Notes: generated by a model from the letters alone, not told the origin. 32,354 nucleotides of DNA from Gammaproteobacteria bacterium (GCA_022712755.1 JAFLJY010000014.1:1-32354); one strand, 5' to 3'; shown: positions 8,619-18,530, numbered from the stretch's first letter. Numbers and translations: made by a program.

Positions 8619-10928
8619 TTAATTTATCTCCTGTTTTTTATTAACATGGGAATTACCGGCAAACTTCATTAGCAGTGGCGGCAGCAGTGTCAGATCAATA
8701 ATAAGTGCCAGCATGACGACCACGCTGGTTAATAAACCCATGCTTGAATTTAAGTAAAAATGTGATTGCGCCATAATCATAAAGCCGGCTACCAGTACCA
8801 GTGACGTTACCAGTAACGCCAGCCCGACTCGGTTAAAGGCATAACGTACAGCATCTTCAGCATTTAAACCTTTTTCTCGCCGTGCGCGTAAATATTTACT
8901 TAAAAAATGCACGGTATCGTCTACTACGATGCCCAGTGTCATACCGGTAACGATTGAAAGACCGATGCCGACCTGGCCAACAGTAAAAGCCCAGATGCCA
9001 AATGCAGCAAGGGCGGGTGTTAGATTGGGTATTAAACTGATGAAGCCATATTTTAGTGAGCCCAGGAAAAATATCAGTACTGCAGATATCAACACCAGTG
9101 CGACACTGGTGCCAATGAGCATGCTGTTAATGTTACGTTTGCCTAAATGAGCAAACATTATGGTCGGGCCGCTACTGTAAGTATAGGGTTTAAGATTTGG
9201 TGTGTTTTCTTCTAACCACAGCTTTGTTGCTTTATCAAAAGCAATAACTTCGTTGGACGTGAGTGTATTTAAGGTGACAGCAATTTTAGTTGCAGACTTA
9301 TCAATATCAATTTGATTGTTTAAATCTAAACCATAGGGCAGTGACATTTCATATAACAATAAATATTGCGCGGCCAAGTTTCGTTCTTCTGGTAAACGAT
9401 GCATTGCCGGATCATCGCCATGCATGTTTCTATTTAATCGTTTAAAGGTATCTGAAATGGTTTGTACATGAATGACATTGGGCTGTGAACGCAAATATCG
9501 TGAAAATTTTTCGACATCAGCAAGATAACCTGGGTTGCTGATGCCGCCGGATTCTCCCGTACCTAATGCGTAATCAATATAATATACACCGGTCAGGTTT
9601 TCAGCAGCGTAATCAGAATCAGTGCGAAATTCAATGCTTTCATCGAAGTACTCAATAAAGTTATCGTTGAGTTCATTAAGTGGCACCAGCGATGCGAGCA
9701 CAATGATAATCAGCGTATTTCCAATTAATAATAATTTTTGTCTTTTGATAACGAATTCGCCAAGTTTTATCATCATCTGTTTACCGGCAACTTCACGTTT
9801 ACCTTTGGCAGGTAAGATGCTGACCATGGCGGGCAGGAAAGTAATGGATAAAAGAAATGCGACTGCCACACCCATGGCGGCAATGTTACCCAGGTCGTGA
9901 AACGGCGGTGCATCGCTGAAATTCAAACTTAAAAAACCTAACACGGTAGTTAATGTGGTGACGAAAATTGGGCGAAAATTAATTCGCATACTTTCAATAA
10001 TCGCTTTGTTTTTATCCCTGCCAGTCGCCATTTCATGCCGCATTGTTACCAGTAAATGCACAGCATCTGCAACCGCCATGGTTAAAATCATAATAGGTGC
10101 CGACATGACCGGCGGTGACAATAAAATTCCTGACCAGCCAGCAAGCCCCATTGCTGTCATGATGGACAGAATAATCATGATGAATGTTGCGACTGTCGCG
10201 CTGATACTGCGCAACAAAAGGAGCAAGGTGAGAATAATAAAAGCTAATGCCAGTGGGTAGAGTTTAGTAAAGTCATCCTGGCTGGCTTCAGGGAAAGCAT
10301 TGTTCATCATCGCCAGTCCGACAAGACGAATTTCTATTTCCGGGTGTTTTTCCAGCATACGTTGTTTTAGATCACGGGCAAATGCGGCTGCTATGGGCAC
10401 TTCATCAAGTGCTTTTCCGGGCAGCTGTATGGTGACATTTACACCGGTATATTTACTGTCTGGCGAGACCAGACGATGCACTAACATGGGCTCGTTAATG
10501 GCGACAGCCTGTATTTTTAATAAATCCTCATTGTTTAATGCGGCCGGATCAACAACAAGATCATCAACCATTAGATCATCTTCTTCAGCAATGGTATGCT
10601 GATGGTTGGTGATTGAGTCTACGCGGGTGGAGAAGGGGACTTGCCAGGCTTCTTCAGTGATGTCTTTGACTGCTGTGAGTGTTTCTGTGCTGAAGACTTT
10701 GCCTGATTTGGGTGTGACAACAAATAAAATATTATCGTTTTTATTAAATGTTTTTTGCATTCTTTCAAATGCCAGTAACTGCGGGTTGTCTTCCCCGAAA
10801 AACATTCGGTAATCATTGCTAAAGTCTAAAAATCGTCCACCAGAGGCCGCTGCAAATACCATTGCAATGGATGCAAGTACAACCAGGTATCTCCAGCGTA
10901 TTATCCAACGTGTATATGACTCAATCAT
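8619..10928 (-). CDS. RND superfamily exporter, MMPL/SSD type
   Basis: 769 aa; two sets of TM helices; GIVVDDTVHFLSKYLRARREKGLNAEDAV and AVADAVHLLVTMRHEMATG RND motifs. Confidence 0.9.
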   Translation of the reverse strand: MIESYTRWIIRWRYLVVLASIAMVFAAASGGRFLDFSNDYRMFFGEDNPQLLAFERMQKTFNKNDNILFVVTPKSGKVFSTETLTAVKDITEEAWQVPFSTRVDSITNHQHTIAEEDDLMVDDLVVDPAALNNEDLLKIQAVAINEPMLVHRLVSPDSKYTGVNVTIQLPGKALDEVPIAAAFARDLKQRMLEKHPEIEIRLVGLAMMNNAFPEASQDDFTKLYPLALAFIILTLLLLLRSISATVATFIMIILSIMTAMGLAGWSGILLSPPVMSAPIMILTMAVADAVHLLVTMRHEMATGRDKNKAIIESMRINFRPIFVTTLTTVLGFLSLNFSDAPPFHDLGNIAAMGVAVAFLLSITFLPAMVSILPAKGKREVAGKQMMIKLGEFVIKRQKLLLIGNTLIIIVLASLVPLNELNDNFIEYFDESIEFRTDSDYAAENLTGVYYIDYALGTGESGGISNPGYLADVEKFSRYLRSQPNVIHVQTISDTFKRLNRNMHGDDPAMHRLPEERNLAAQYLLLYEMSLPYGLDLNNQIDIDKSATKIAVTLNTLTSNEVIAFDKATKLWLEENTPNLKPYTYSSGPTIMFAHLGKRNINSMLIGTSVALVLISAVLIFFLGSLKYGFISLIPNLTPALAAFGIWAFTVGQVGIGLSIVTGMTLGIVVDDTVHFLSKYLRARREKGLNAEDAVRYAFNRVGLALLVTSLVLVAGFMIMAQSHFYLNSSMGLLTSVVVMLALIIDLTLLPPLLMKFAGNSHVNKKQEIN

Positions 10929-11005
10929 AGTTTTTGTCCGGTTATTGTTATTTTTATCGTCCTAAATTGTCACTAACTTTATCACTGAAGCATAGCTTTG
11001 TGAGA

Positions 11006-11151
11006 ATTAATCGTAGCTTCTCAATAACCCATGGCGGCTTTGGTTTTGAGACGCGCCGTAAATACATCCCTGTAGGCTTGACGGTAGCATCCATGCTACC
11101 GACAGTCTCAAAACCAAAACCGCCATGGGTTATTGAGAAGCTAAAATTAAT
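11006..11151. repeat. Long perfect-arm palindromic element locus 4 (39-bp inverted arms enclosing two hairpins)
   Basis: Arms 11014-11052 and 11105-11143 match in 38/39; attaat lies outside both arms (11006-11011, 11146-11151); inner hairpins tacatccctgta (11063-11074) and ggtagcatccatgctacc (11083-11100). Confidence 0.95.
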
Positions 11152-11776
11152 CTGATAATGCACCTGTTTTACTTAGGGTTAATGCAATGTTTTCCGCAAG
11201 CAAATGATAGCCCCTGGCATTAGGATGAACATGATCTGATTTAAAAATATTACTTCCCATAATTTCAGGCAGAATCTTATTGTTAATGGGAATGTGATTT
11301 TTGTCTGCCAGCGCCTGATAAAATGCAGGCGGTTTTAAAAAAAGGCCAAATTTTGGCACCCCAATCAACATTACCTGAACTTTATTTATTTGTGCCAGAT
11401 CAATCATTTTTTGTATGTTTTTGCTGGTTTCATTTAAGTCCAGCTTACGTAAGATGTCATTGCCACCATGACAGATAATAATTAGCTCAGGTTGGTATTT
11501 GTTTATTAACGCAGGTAAGCGTAACAAAGCCTTTTCACTGATTTCGCCCGGAATACCGGCATTGATAACGTTGTGATTGATGAGTTTTTCTAACACTGCC
11601 GGGTAGGATTTATCACTACTGGCACCAGTGCCATAGGTTAAACTATCGCCAAATGCTAGTATGGTGGCATCTTGATTAAGCTCTGTATGCGAATTGCCAC
11701 TGCAACTAACGATTGTTGTAGCAATCGTTAGTATCGCAATCATCACGACAATGAATTTATAGGCAACTTGATTCAT
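11147..11776 (-). CDS. GDSL/SGNH-family lipase/arylesterase (TesA-like), probable lipoprotein
   Basis: AFGDSLTYGTGASSDKSYPAVLEKL (GDSL block I), GGNDIL block III, SDHVHPNARGYHLLA block V; LTIATTIVSCSG lipobox-like. Confidence 0.88.
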   Translation of the reverse strand: MNQVAYKFIVVMIAILTIATTIVSCSGNSHTELNQDATILAFGDSLTYGTGASSDKSYPAVLEKLINHNVINAGIPGEISEKALLRLPALINKYQPELIIICHGGNDILRKLDLNETSKNIQKMIDLAQINKVQVMLIGVPKFGLFLKPPAFYQALADKNHIPINNKILPEIMGSNIFKSDHVHPNARGYHLLAENIALTLSKTGALSD

Positions 11777-11817
11777 AGTAAATCATTCATTCATTAATTT
11801 GAGTAAAGCTTCGATAT

Positions 11818-12927
11818 ATGGACAACGTATTACCTAAAAATAACTGTCTGGATAAGGATTATTCTTTTGCAAAAGTGTACCAAGCATTAAATGTTTCCGC
11901 AAAATTGAAGTCGCAACCCAGTGACTTTATTGTAGAGGAAAAACTTTCTGTTGAGTTCAGTGGTGAAGGCGAACATTGTTGGATATCCGTTAAAAAAAGT
12001 GCCTGTAATACTGACTGGTTTGCACAGCAGTTGGCAAAATTTTGTGGTGTTAAAAAACTGGCAGTAGCTTATGCCGGTTTAAAAGACCGTCATGCGGTGA
12101 CATCACAATGGTTTAGTGTGCAATTACCGGGAAAACCTACGCCGAATTGGGCAGAATTTGAAGCCCGTTTTTCTGATACAGAAACAGCAGAAAATGTGCA
12201 GGTGTTGCAGAGTTTTCGACATAATAGAAAATTGCAGCGTGGTGCTTTAAAAAACAATACGTTTACCATTACCTTGCGTGATTTATCTGACACCAGCGAT
12301 CAAATGTTTATCTTGCTCAAACAGCGATGTGATGAGATAGCAGAGAAGGGCATACCGAATTATTTTGGCTCACAACGCTTTGGTCGAAACTATAATAACC
12401 TGGATCAGGCAACTAAAATGTTTTCTAATCCGCGGTTCAGGTTGGCAAAACATAAGCGTGGCATGTATTTATCAGCAGCACGTTCCTGGATGTTTAATCA
12501 TATTTTGTCTGAGCGGATAAAACGTCATGCCTGGAACAAGCGGTTAGCCGGTGATGTTTTTATGCTAGATGGTAAGTCGGCCTGTTTCAAAGGCGAAATT
12601 ATGGATGAAGAAAAAATCAACGAGATAAATGAAAGACTAGCCATCAATGCCATTCATCCAACGGCAGCGTTATGGGGAGAAGGTGATGTTATGGTGACAT
12701 CACAGGCAGCTGAGCTTGAGTCACAAATTTTTGACCAGTTTCCCGTGTATCGTGATGGTTTAATTGCAGCCAGATTACAGACGCAACGAAGAGCCTGTCG
12801 AGTCATCCCTGGTCAGTTCGATCGTTGCCGTGAGAACGACAATTTTGTGCTTTCCTTTTCATTGCCAGCAGGAAGTTATGCAACCATGGTGCTGAGTGAG
12901 ATTTTTTCTGATTTGAGCGAGACGTGA
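11818..12927 (+). CDS. truD: tRNA pseudouridine(13) synthase TruD
   Basis: LKSQPSDFIVEEKL, YAGLKDRHAVTSQWFS, GIPNYFGSQRFGR signature motifs. Confidence 0.95.
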   Translation: MDNVLPKNNCLDKDYSFAKVYQALNVSAKLKSQPSDFIVEEKLSVEFSGEGEHCWISVKKSACNTDWFAQQLAKFCGVKKLAVAYAGLKDRHAVTSQWFSVQLPGKPTPNWAEFEARFSDTETAENVQVLQSFRHNRKLQRGALKNNTFTITLRDLSDTSDQMFILLKQRCDEIAEKGIPNYFGSQRFGRNYNNLDQATKMFSNPRFRLAKHKRGMYLSAARSWMFNHILSERIKRHAWNKRLAGDVFMLDGKSACFKGEIMDEEKINEINERLAINAIHPTAALWGEGDVMVTSQAAELESQIFDQFPVYRDGLIAARLQTQRRACRVIPGQFDRCRENDNFVLSFSLPAGSYATMVLSEIFSDLSET

Positions 12928-13000
12928 TAACACTTAAAGCGGTGGAATATGCTACTATTTGTGCGAAACCTCTTTCAGAAAAAACAACCCGGTTTGAATA

Positions 13001-13969
13001 ATGAATCCAAATTACCTTGATTTTGAACAACCCATTGCCGAGCTTGAAGCCAAGATTGAAGAGCTTCGATACGTGGGTGATGATACTGAGATTAATATTG
13101 GTGACGAGATAAGTAAACTGGAAGAAAAATCTCGTACATTAACTAAAAATATTTTTAGCAAACTGGATTCATGGCAAACATCAAAGTTGGCGCGTCATCC
13201 AATGCGGCCTTATACGTTTGATTATGTCGATCGTATATTTACCGATTTTCAGCAGTTACACGGTGATCGTGCTTTCTCCGATGATGCGGCATTAGTCGGT
13301 GGGCTGGCACGGCTTGATGGGTTGCCAGTAATGGTAATCGGACATCAAAAAGGACGCGATACCAAAGAAAATATCCGTCGTAATTTTGGTATGCCCCGAC
13401 CAGAAGGTTATCGTAAAGCATTGCGCCTGATGAAATTGGCAGAACGATTTCGTTTGCCTGTTATTACCTTTATTGATACCCCGGGAGCTTATCCTGGGAT
13501 AGACGCGGAAGAACGCAACCAATCCGAAGCCATTGCGCGTAATCTTTTTGAAATGTCTGATTTAAAAACGCCGATTATTTGCACGGTCATTGGTGAAGGT
13601 GGTTCGGGTGGTGCTCTGGCCATTGGTGTTGGCGATCGGGTGATGATGCTGGAGTACAGTACCTATTCGGTTATTTCGCCAGAAGGCTGCGCCTCGATTT
13701 TATGGAAAAGTGCCGATAAAGCGTCTGTTGCCGCTGAAGCGATGGGTATTACTGCGAAAAAATTAATCGATGCAGGTTTGATTGACCAGATTATTCGCGA
13801 GCCATTGGGTAGTGCGCATCGTAATGTTGATGAAACAGCAAGAAATATTAAACAGGCACTTATTGACGCCCTTGAGACATTTGAAAAAATGGGCATGGAA
13901 AAGCTGCTTGAAGAGCGTTACAAACGGTTGACCTCTTATGGTGAATTCCTCGAAGAGTCAACAGATTGA
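13001..13969 (+). CDS. accA: Acetyl-CoA carboxylase carboxyltransferase subunit alpha
   Basis: [19 protein letters not shown]-terminus; [59 protein letters not shown]. Confidence 0.98.
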   Translation: MNPNYLDFEQPIAELEAKIEELRYVGDDTEINIGDEISKLEEKSRTLTKNIFSKLDSWQTSKLARHPMRPYTFDYVDRIFTDFQQLHGDRAFSDDAALVGGLARLDGLPVMVIGHQKGRDTKENIRRNFGMPRPEGYRKALRLMKLAERFRLPVITFIDTPGAYPGIDAEERNQSEAIARNLFEMSDLKTPIICTVIGEGGSGGALAIGVGDRVMMLEYSTYSVISPEGCASILWKSADKASVAAEAMGITAKKLIDAGLIDQIIREPLGSAHRNVDETARNIKQALIDALETFEKMGMEKLLEERYKRLTSYGEFLEESTD

Positions 13970-13978
13970 ATTTATCTC

Positions 13979-14027
13979 ATTCCCATGCTCCCGCGCCTGC
14001 CTGCTGGCAGACAGGTGGCAATGCACA
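13979..14027. repeat. Short palindromic/REP-like intergenic sequence
   Basis: attcccatgctcccgcg followed by hairpin cctg(c)ctgc-tg-gcag(a)cagg around 13996-14015. Confidence 0.5.
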
Positions 14028-14066
14028 ACCTGCATCCTAAACACGATACTTGCCAAATAGTTACTA

Positions 14067-15464
14067 ATGTCTTTTATTAAACGATTCCAGGGTTCTCTGG
14101 GATCGTTATGTCTTCCCCCAGAAAATGCCAGCTATGTCGTCGCTTATAGTGGCGGCATTGATTCGCACGTATTACTGCATTGTTGTGAAAAATTAAACCT
14201 GCCTATGCGTGCAGTACATGTGCATCATGGTTTGCAAAGCACAGCCGATGATTGGGTAAGCCATTGTCAGACTATTTGTGATGCTTTAAGTATTCAACTT
14301 GATGTTCTTTATGTTGATGGTCAGAAAAAGAAAGGGCAGAGTCCGGAAGAATCCGCACGTGCAGCACGATATTCTGCATTACAAAATAATTTAATGCCAG
14401 GTGATAGCCTGCTCACCGCGCAACATTTAGATGATCAGGCCGAGACTGTATTAATACAACTGTTCAGAACGGCAAGTGCAGCGGGTTTATCTGCCATGCC
14501 TGCTGTTAAAAAAATCGGTGAGCATGACCACCTGCGTCCATTATTAACTTTTTCCAGGAGGGAAATAGAAAATTTTGCAAAACAAGCATGCTTGTACTGG
14601 ATCGAAGACCCCAGTAATCATGATATAAACTATGATCGCAATTATATTAGAAAAAATGTTCTGCCCATGTTGGAACAACGCTGGCCACAAATAACGCAAC
14701 AATTAACAATCGTTAGCCATTTGCAATCAAATAATCTGCAAGTGCTGGAAGACATGGCTGCGATTGATTTGGCTAATTCGCTTAACACATCCATAAACAA
14801 ACCCATCGTCAGTGCTTATGAGATTGTCTCTGTGCTGTCCATAACCAGATTAAGGCTTTTGTCTTCAGCGAGATTACTTAATGTATTGCGTTACTGGCTT
14901 GCCGTAGCAAATCATTTGCACACGGATGGATTACCAATAATTCGCTCACCAACGCGAAATTTACTTGAGGAGATAGAAAAAACCCTGGTCAACTCTCATC
15001 AGGATGCAAAACCAGTTATTATTTTTAATGACGTTGAGTTTAGAAAATATCAAAATGACTTATATCTATTAAAGCAAAAAACAAATTTAAATCTAAAGGC
15101 TTTTAAAAAAGATAGAAACTACAATAGAAGCTGGCTGCCATCCACAGCACTGAATCTTGCAGAATTAAATATTCAAATTAAGCCTGTTTTACGAATGGGA
15201 GAAGGTTTAAACAAAGATTTGCTCACAGAATGTTTAACTATTTGTTTTCGCAGGGGTGGTGAAAATTTTCACCCTGAGCATCGACAGCATTCTCAGCGTT
15301 TAAAAAAATTATTACAGGAAGCAAATATTCCACCATGGGATAGAGAGACGATTCCACTGGTTTATTTTAAGAATGAGTTGATCGCTGTAGTTGGCTTATG
15401 GGTTAGTAAGCAGCATGCAGTTGGTGAAGAAGAAGGTTGGGTTATTGATGTTGAGGCGTTGTAA
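14067..15464 (+). CDS. tilS: tRNA(Ile)-lysidine synthetase TilS
   Basis: AYSGGIDSHVLLH (PP-loop), VHVHHGLQ, AQHLDDQAETVLIQLFR, EDPSNHDINYDRNYIRKNVLPMLEQRWP. Confidence 0.96.
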   Translation: MSFIKRFQGSLGSLCLPPENASYVVAYSGGIDSHVLLHCCEKLNLPMRAVHVHHGLQSTADDWVSHCQTICDALSIQLDVLYVDGQKKKGQSPEESARAARYSALQNNLMPGDSLLTAQHLDDQAETVLIQLFRTASAAGLSAMPAVKKIGEHDHLRPLLTFSRREIENFAKQACLYWIEDPSNHDINYDRNYIRKNVLPMLEQRWPQITQQLTIVSHLQSNNLQVLEDMAAIDLANSLNTSINKPIVSAYEIVSVLSITRLRLLSSARLLNVLRYWLAVANHLHTDGLPIIRSPTRNLLEEIEKTLVNSHQDAKPVIIFNDVEFRKYQNDLYLLKQKTNLNLKAFKKDRNYNRSWLPSTALNLAELNIQIKPVLRMGEGLNKDLLTECLTICFRRGGENFHPEHRQHSQRLKKLLQEANIPPWDRETIPLVYFKNELIAVVGLWVSKQHAVGEEEGWVIDVEAL

Positions 15465-15581
15465 TGAGCAAGTTCGATAATGCCACTGATATTCCGATAC
15501 AGAGATCACAGAGTGCTTTTCCATGATTCCTGTGTCGAAATTAATTTCTCATTTCTACGCTCCTGCGTGGGAATAAGAGCA

Positions 15582-15610
15582 AAAAAAGCCTCGGTAACCG
15601 AGGCTTTTTT
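15582..15610. terminator. Bidirectional Rho-independent terminator
   Basis: AAAAAAGCCTCGG-taa-CCGAGGCTTTTTT, between convergent tilS and the yccA-like gene. Confidence 0.95.
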
Positions 15611-15643
15611 ATTATAAGCGCAACGCAGGTTTAACTATTACGT

Positions 15644-16309
15644 TTAATCATCACCAGACAAAATACCTAACAGGCTAAGCAGGTGAATGAATATGTTGAA
15701 AATACTAAGATACATGCCAACAGTGGCAAGTATATAGTTGGTCTGTTCACCACGAATAATCGCACTGGTATCATGCAGAATAAATCCACTCATGATAAGG
15801 ATGACGGCTGATGAAATAGCCAGAGACAGTGCTGGCATTTGCAGGAAGATGTTAGCGATCATGGCAACTATGGCAATAACCAGACCAACCATGAGGAAAC
15901 CCGCCATGAAGCTGAAGTCTTTTCTACTGGTTAGTGCGTACCCTGATAAGCCAAGGAAGATAAGACCAGTACCACCAAAGGCAGTAGCGATAATCTGACT
16001 ACCACCTGACACTTGCAGGTAAGCGCTCAGCATTGGCCCGATGCCAAATCCAAGCAGACCGGTAATGCCAAAGACAACCCATAAACCTTTTGATGAGTTT
16101 GCAGTTCGTGGCAGTGCAAAGAATATTAGCCCCAGTGCACCCAGCATGGTGAACAGCCCAATGCTGCGAGGGGGTTCGATTGCCATGGAAACAAGTGCCA
16201 TAATGACACTGAAAAAAAGCGTTGCCGATAGCAGGGCATAGGTATTCTTTAAAACTTTGTTGGTCGCCAGTATTTGTGATTCTGAGCGAGCGGTTGTTAT
16301 TGATTGCAT
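15644..16309 (-). CDS. yccA: Bax inhibitor-1/YccA family membrane protein
   Basis: Seven hydrophobic segments; NKVLKNTYALLSATLFFS N-terminus and IFNIFIHLLSLLGILSGDD C-terminus typical of BI-1 family. Confidence 0.9.
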   Translation of the reverse strand: MQSITTARSESQILATNKVLKNTYALLSATLFFSVIMALVSMAIEPPRSIGLFTMLGALGLIFFALPRTANSSKGLWVVFGITGLLGFGIGPMLSAYLQVSGGSQIIATAFGGTGLIFLGLSGYALTSRKDFSFMAGFLMVGLVIAIVAMIANIFLQMPALSLAISSAVILIMSGFILHDTSAIIRGEQTNYILATVGMYLSIFNIFIHLLSLLGILSGDD

Positions 16310-16459
16310 ATTGTTACCTTTGTCAATATTGAAAAGTTATGGAAGGTCGAATAAAAAATATTTTACCATTATTTGAAAGCCGGTTGTACCTTTTAGTCGT
16401 AACCATGTCACTGGGTTCTGTGACTTGGTTACGGTGAAAAAGTTTCAACTTTTATGCTT

Positions 16460-16715
16460 AGGGCATCTCTATTAATCCCGTCCTCTCCATCCTTTGGTTC
16501 GTTAACAGCACATCCCTGTGCTACTACTGGTGCGTTAACGGTGCATCCATGCACCACTTCTCTGTTTGAGCAGATTTGTACTTGAGAGATCCAGGAACAA
16601 GGCAAAGATCGCAGCACACGTGGAACATTTTTATATATAAATCGTAAGATTTTTAACGAAGTTATTGGGTTTCTCAAGTGCGAAGATGCCAATCATGAAT
16701 TAATAGAGATGCCCT
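16460..16715. repeat. Palindromic/MITE-like element locus 5 with 17-bp perfect terminal inverted repeats
   Basis: agggcatctctattaat (16460-16476) and attaatagagatgccct (16699-16715); encloses agcacatccctgtgct (16507-16522) and ggtgcatccatgcacc (16540-16555). Confidence 0.88.
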
Positions 16716-16755
16716 TTAATGGGTGTCTGCATAGGCAGAGCATATTGGGCAGCAT

Positions 16756-18150
16756 TTAGTGGTGTTTGCCAACGCTTCGTAGATTGTACTGTTTAAGTTT
16801 CCTGTAAAGCGTACGCTCACTAATACGTAATTCTTCTGCAACTCTTGCACGATGGCCATTATGCTGATGTAGCAAAGACTCAATATGCATTGCTTCAACA
16901 TCGGTTAGTGATTGATTGGTGCTGGGTGCATTGGCTTTGATGTCGCGGGTTCTGATGTCACTGGATGCCTTGCGACGGTCAATTAATGGATTACTATGCG
17001 TATTTGAAAAGTTATTTAATTGCAATAAATCAGGCGTTATAAGCCCACCAGTTGATACCGTTGTTGCTTTTTGTAAAATATTATGAAGCTCACGAATATT
17101 GCCAGGATAATCATAACTTTGTAGCACTAGCATAGCTTCTTTTGAAATGCGTCCGGCAGAACCATTGTGCGCTTTGGTTTTTTTCAGCATGGCTTTAACT
17201 AATGGTTCAATATCACTGCGGCGTTCGCGCAACGGGGGAATGGTTATTGAAATACCGGCAATTCGGTAATACAGGTCAGCTCTGAATGCACCATGTTCTA
17301 CCATTTTGCGCAAATTTTTATGGGTGGCGCAGATAATACGAACGTCAGCATGAAGATCTTCACGCCCGCCCAGACGGCGGTAGTTGCCAGTATCTAGTGC
17401 ACGTAATAAGCGTCCCTGTAATGCGAGTGGTATTTCTCCGATTTCATCAAGAAACAAGGTGCCACTTTCGGCAGTTTCGATTAAACCCTGGCGACGACCA
17501 ATGCAGCCAGTAAATGCCCCACGCTCATGGCCAAATAACTCACTTTCAAAAATGCCTTCTGAAATTGATGCACAATCTATCGATATATATGGCTGTGCGC
17601 AACGACTGGATTTGTTATGGATGAATTTTGCAGCCAGTTCTTTACCTACGCCGCTTTCACCATTGAGCAAAATAGGGACATCAGATGATGCCGCGCCAGA
17701 CATTTCTTCAACACAGGCAAGGAATGAGGGTGATTTGCCCAACATGCGTTGTTTGTCACAGCCAAGATCGTCTGATTTGGCAATTGGGAATACCGCCTCA
17801 CCGAGAAATAATTCACCATCAGTGCCATAGATGGGTGAGCCTTTTATGCGAACATGCTCTTCTTCTTTGTTGGCATCATAGTGAATGTGTAATACCTGAT
17901 GTGGCTGTTTGGTTTCAAATACCTTCTTATGGGGGCAGTCTTCACCATTTAAATGACAGGGAATCTCAGAATGGTGAGATACCTGGTGGCATTTACGCCC
18001 AATGATGTTTTTGCTGCTAATACCATAAGCATGGCAGTATGCATTGTTGGCGGCGATGATTCTGTAGTCTTTATCAATGACAACAAAGCCATTTTCAGAA
18101 GCATCAATGACACTTTGTAGGTTAATTGCGACGTGTTTTGAATATGCCAT
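16756..18150 (-). CDS. Sigma54-dependent Fis-family transcriptional activator with N-terminal PAS domain
   Basis: PAS (FVVIDKDYRIIAANNAYCHAYG), AAA+ (LNGESGVGKELAAKFIH, GAFTGC), C-terminal Fis-type HTH (RARVAEELRISERTLYRKLKQY). Confidence 0.95.
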   Translation of the reverse strand: MAYSKHVAINLQSVIDASENGFVVIDKDYRIIAANNAYCHAYGISSKNIIGRKCHQVSHHSEIPCHLNGEDCPHKKVFETKQPHQVLHIHYDANKEEEHVRIKGSPIYGTDGELFLGEAVFPIAKSDDLGCDKQRMLGKSPSFLACVEEMSGAASSDVPILLNGESGVGKELAAKFIHNKSSRCAQPYISIDCASISEGIFESELFGHERGAFTGCIGRRQGLIETAESGTLFLDEIGEIPLALQGRLLRALDTGNYRRLGGREDLHADVRIICATHKNLRKMVEHGAFRADLYYRIAGISITIPPLRERRSDIEPLVKAMLKKTKAHNGSAGRISKEAMLVLQSYDYPGNIRELHNILQKATTVSTGGLITPDLLQLNNFSNTHSNPLIDRRKASSDIRTRDIKANAPSTNQSLTDVEAMHIESLLHQHNGHRARVAEELRISERTLYRKLKQYNLRSVGKHH

Positions 18151-18435
18151 ATGTATCCTTTTGAACTGTCAAAATGTCATGCGAGCGACCATATTAGCTG
18201 AATATATATAATAAAACAATAGCTTATAAAACTGACAAGAATAGTATGGTTATGACATTGAATTTGTTTCGACAGCAATATTTATTTTGTGTCTAAGAAG
18301 AATAATGGGAAATGTGGTGAAGAAAGATAAATAGTACAGCATTAAATATTTTTTTAAGAAGTCATTGAATACTTTATGGAATCACGTAATATACGCGCTT
18401 TCTCAAGTGCATACTATTTCAGGCGCTGAGATCTC

Positions 18436-18525
18436 GGAAGGGTGGCTGAGCGGTTGAAAGCACCAGTCTTGAAAACTGGCAAGGGTTTACGCCCTTCGTG
18501 GGTTCAAATCCCACCTCTTCCGCCA
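18436..18525 (+). tRNA. tRNA-Ser (anticodon TGA), CCA encoded
   Basis: ggaagggtggctgagcgg...cagtcTTGAAAactgg (anticodon loop cttgaaa)...long variable arm...gggttcaaatcccacctcttccgCCA. Confidence 0.95.
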
Positions 18526-18530
18526 TACAT

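Noticed and set aside
8929-10812. Several plus-strand ORFs antisense to the RND gene (8929-9150, 9622-9900, 9955-10260, 10300-10602, 10606-10812)
   Set aside because: Shadow ORFs antisense to a well-supported CDS; no independent evidence of coding.
10934-11163. Two small ORFs (10934-11155 + and 10954-11163 -) sharing the peptide ITHGGFGFET/PKPPWVIEKL
   Set aside because: They are mirror translations of one near-perfect palindrome; no RBS or coding signature, so treated as a repeat artefact.
16429-16692. 87-aa minus-strand ORF (...VVHGCTVNAPVVAQGCAVNEPKDGEDG...)
   Set aside because: Lies inside the MITE-like locus 5; the repeated VVxGCxVN peptide only reflects tandem hairpin modules.
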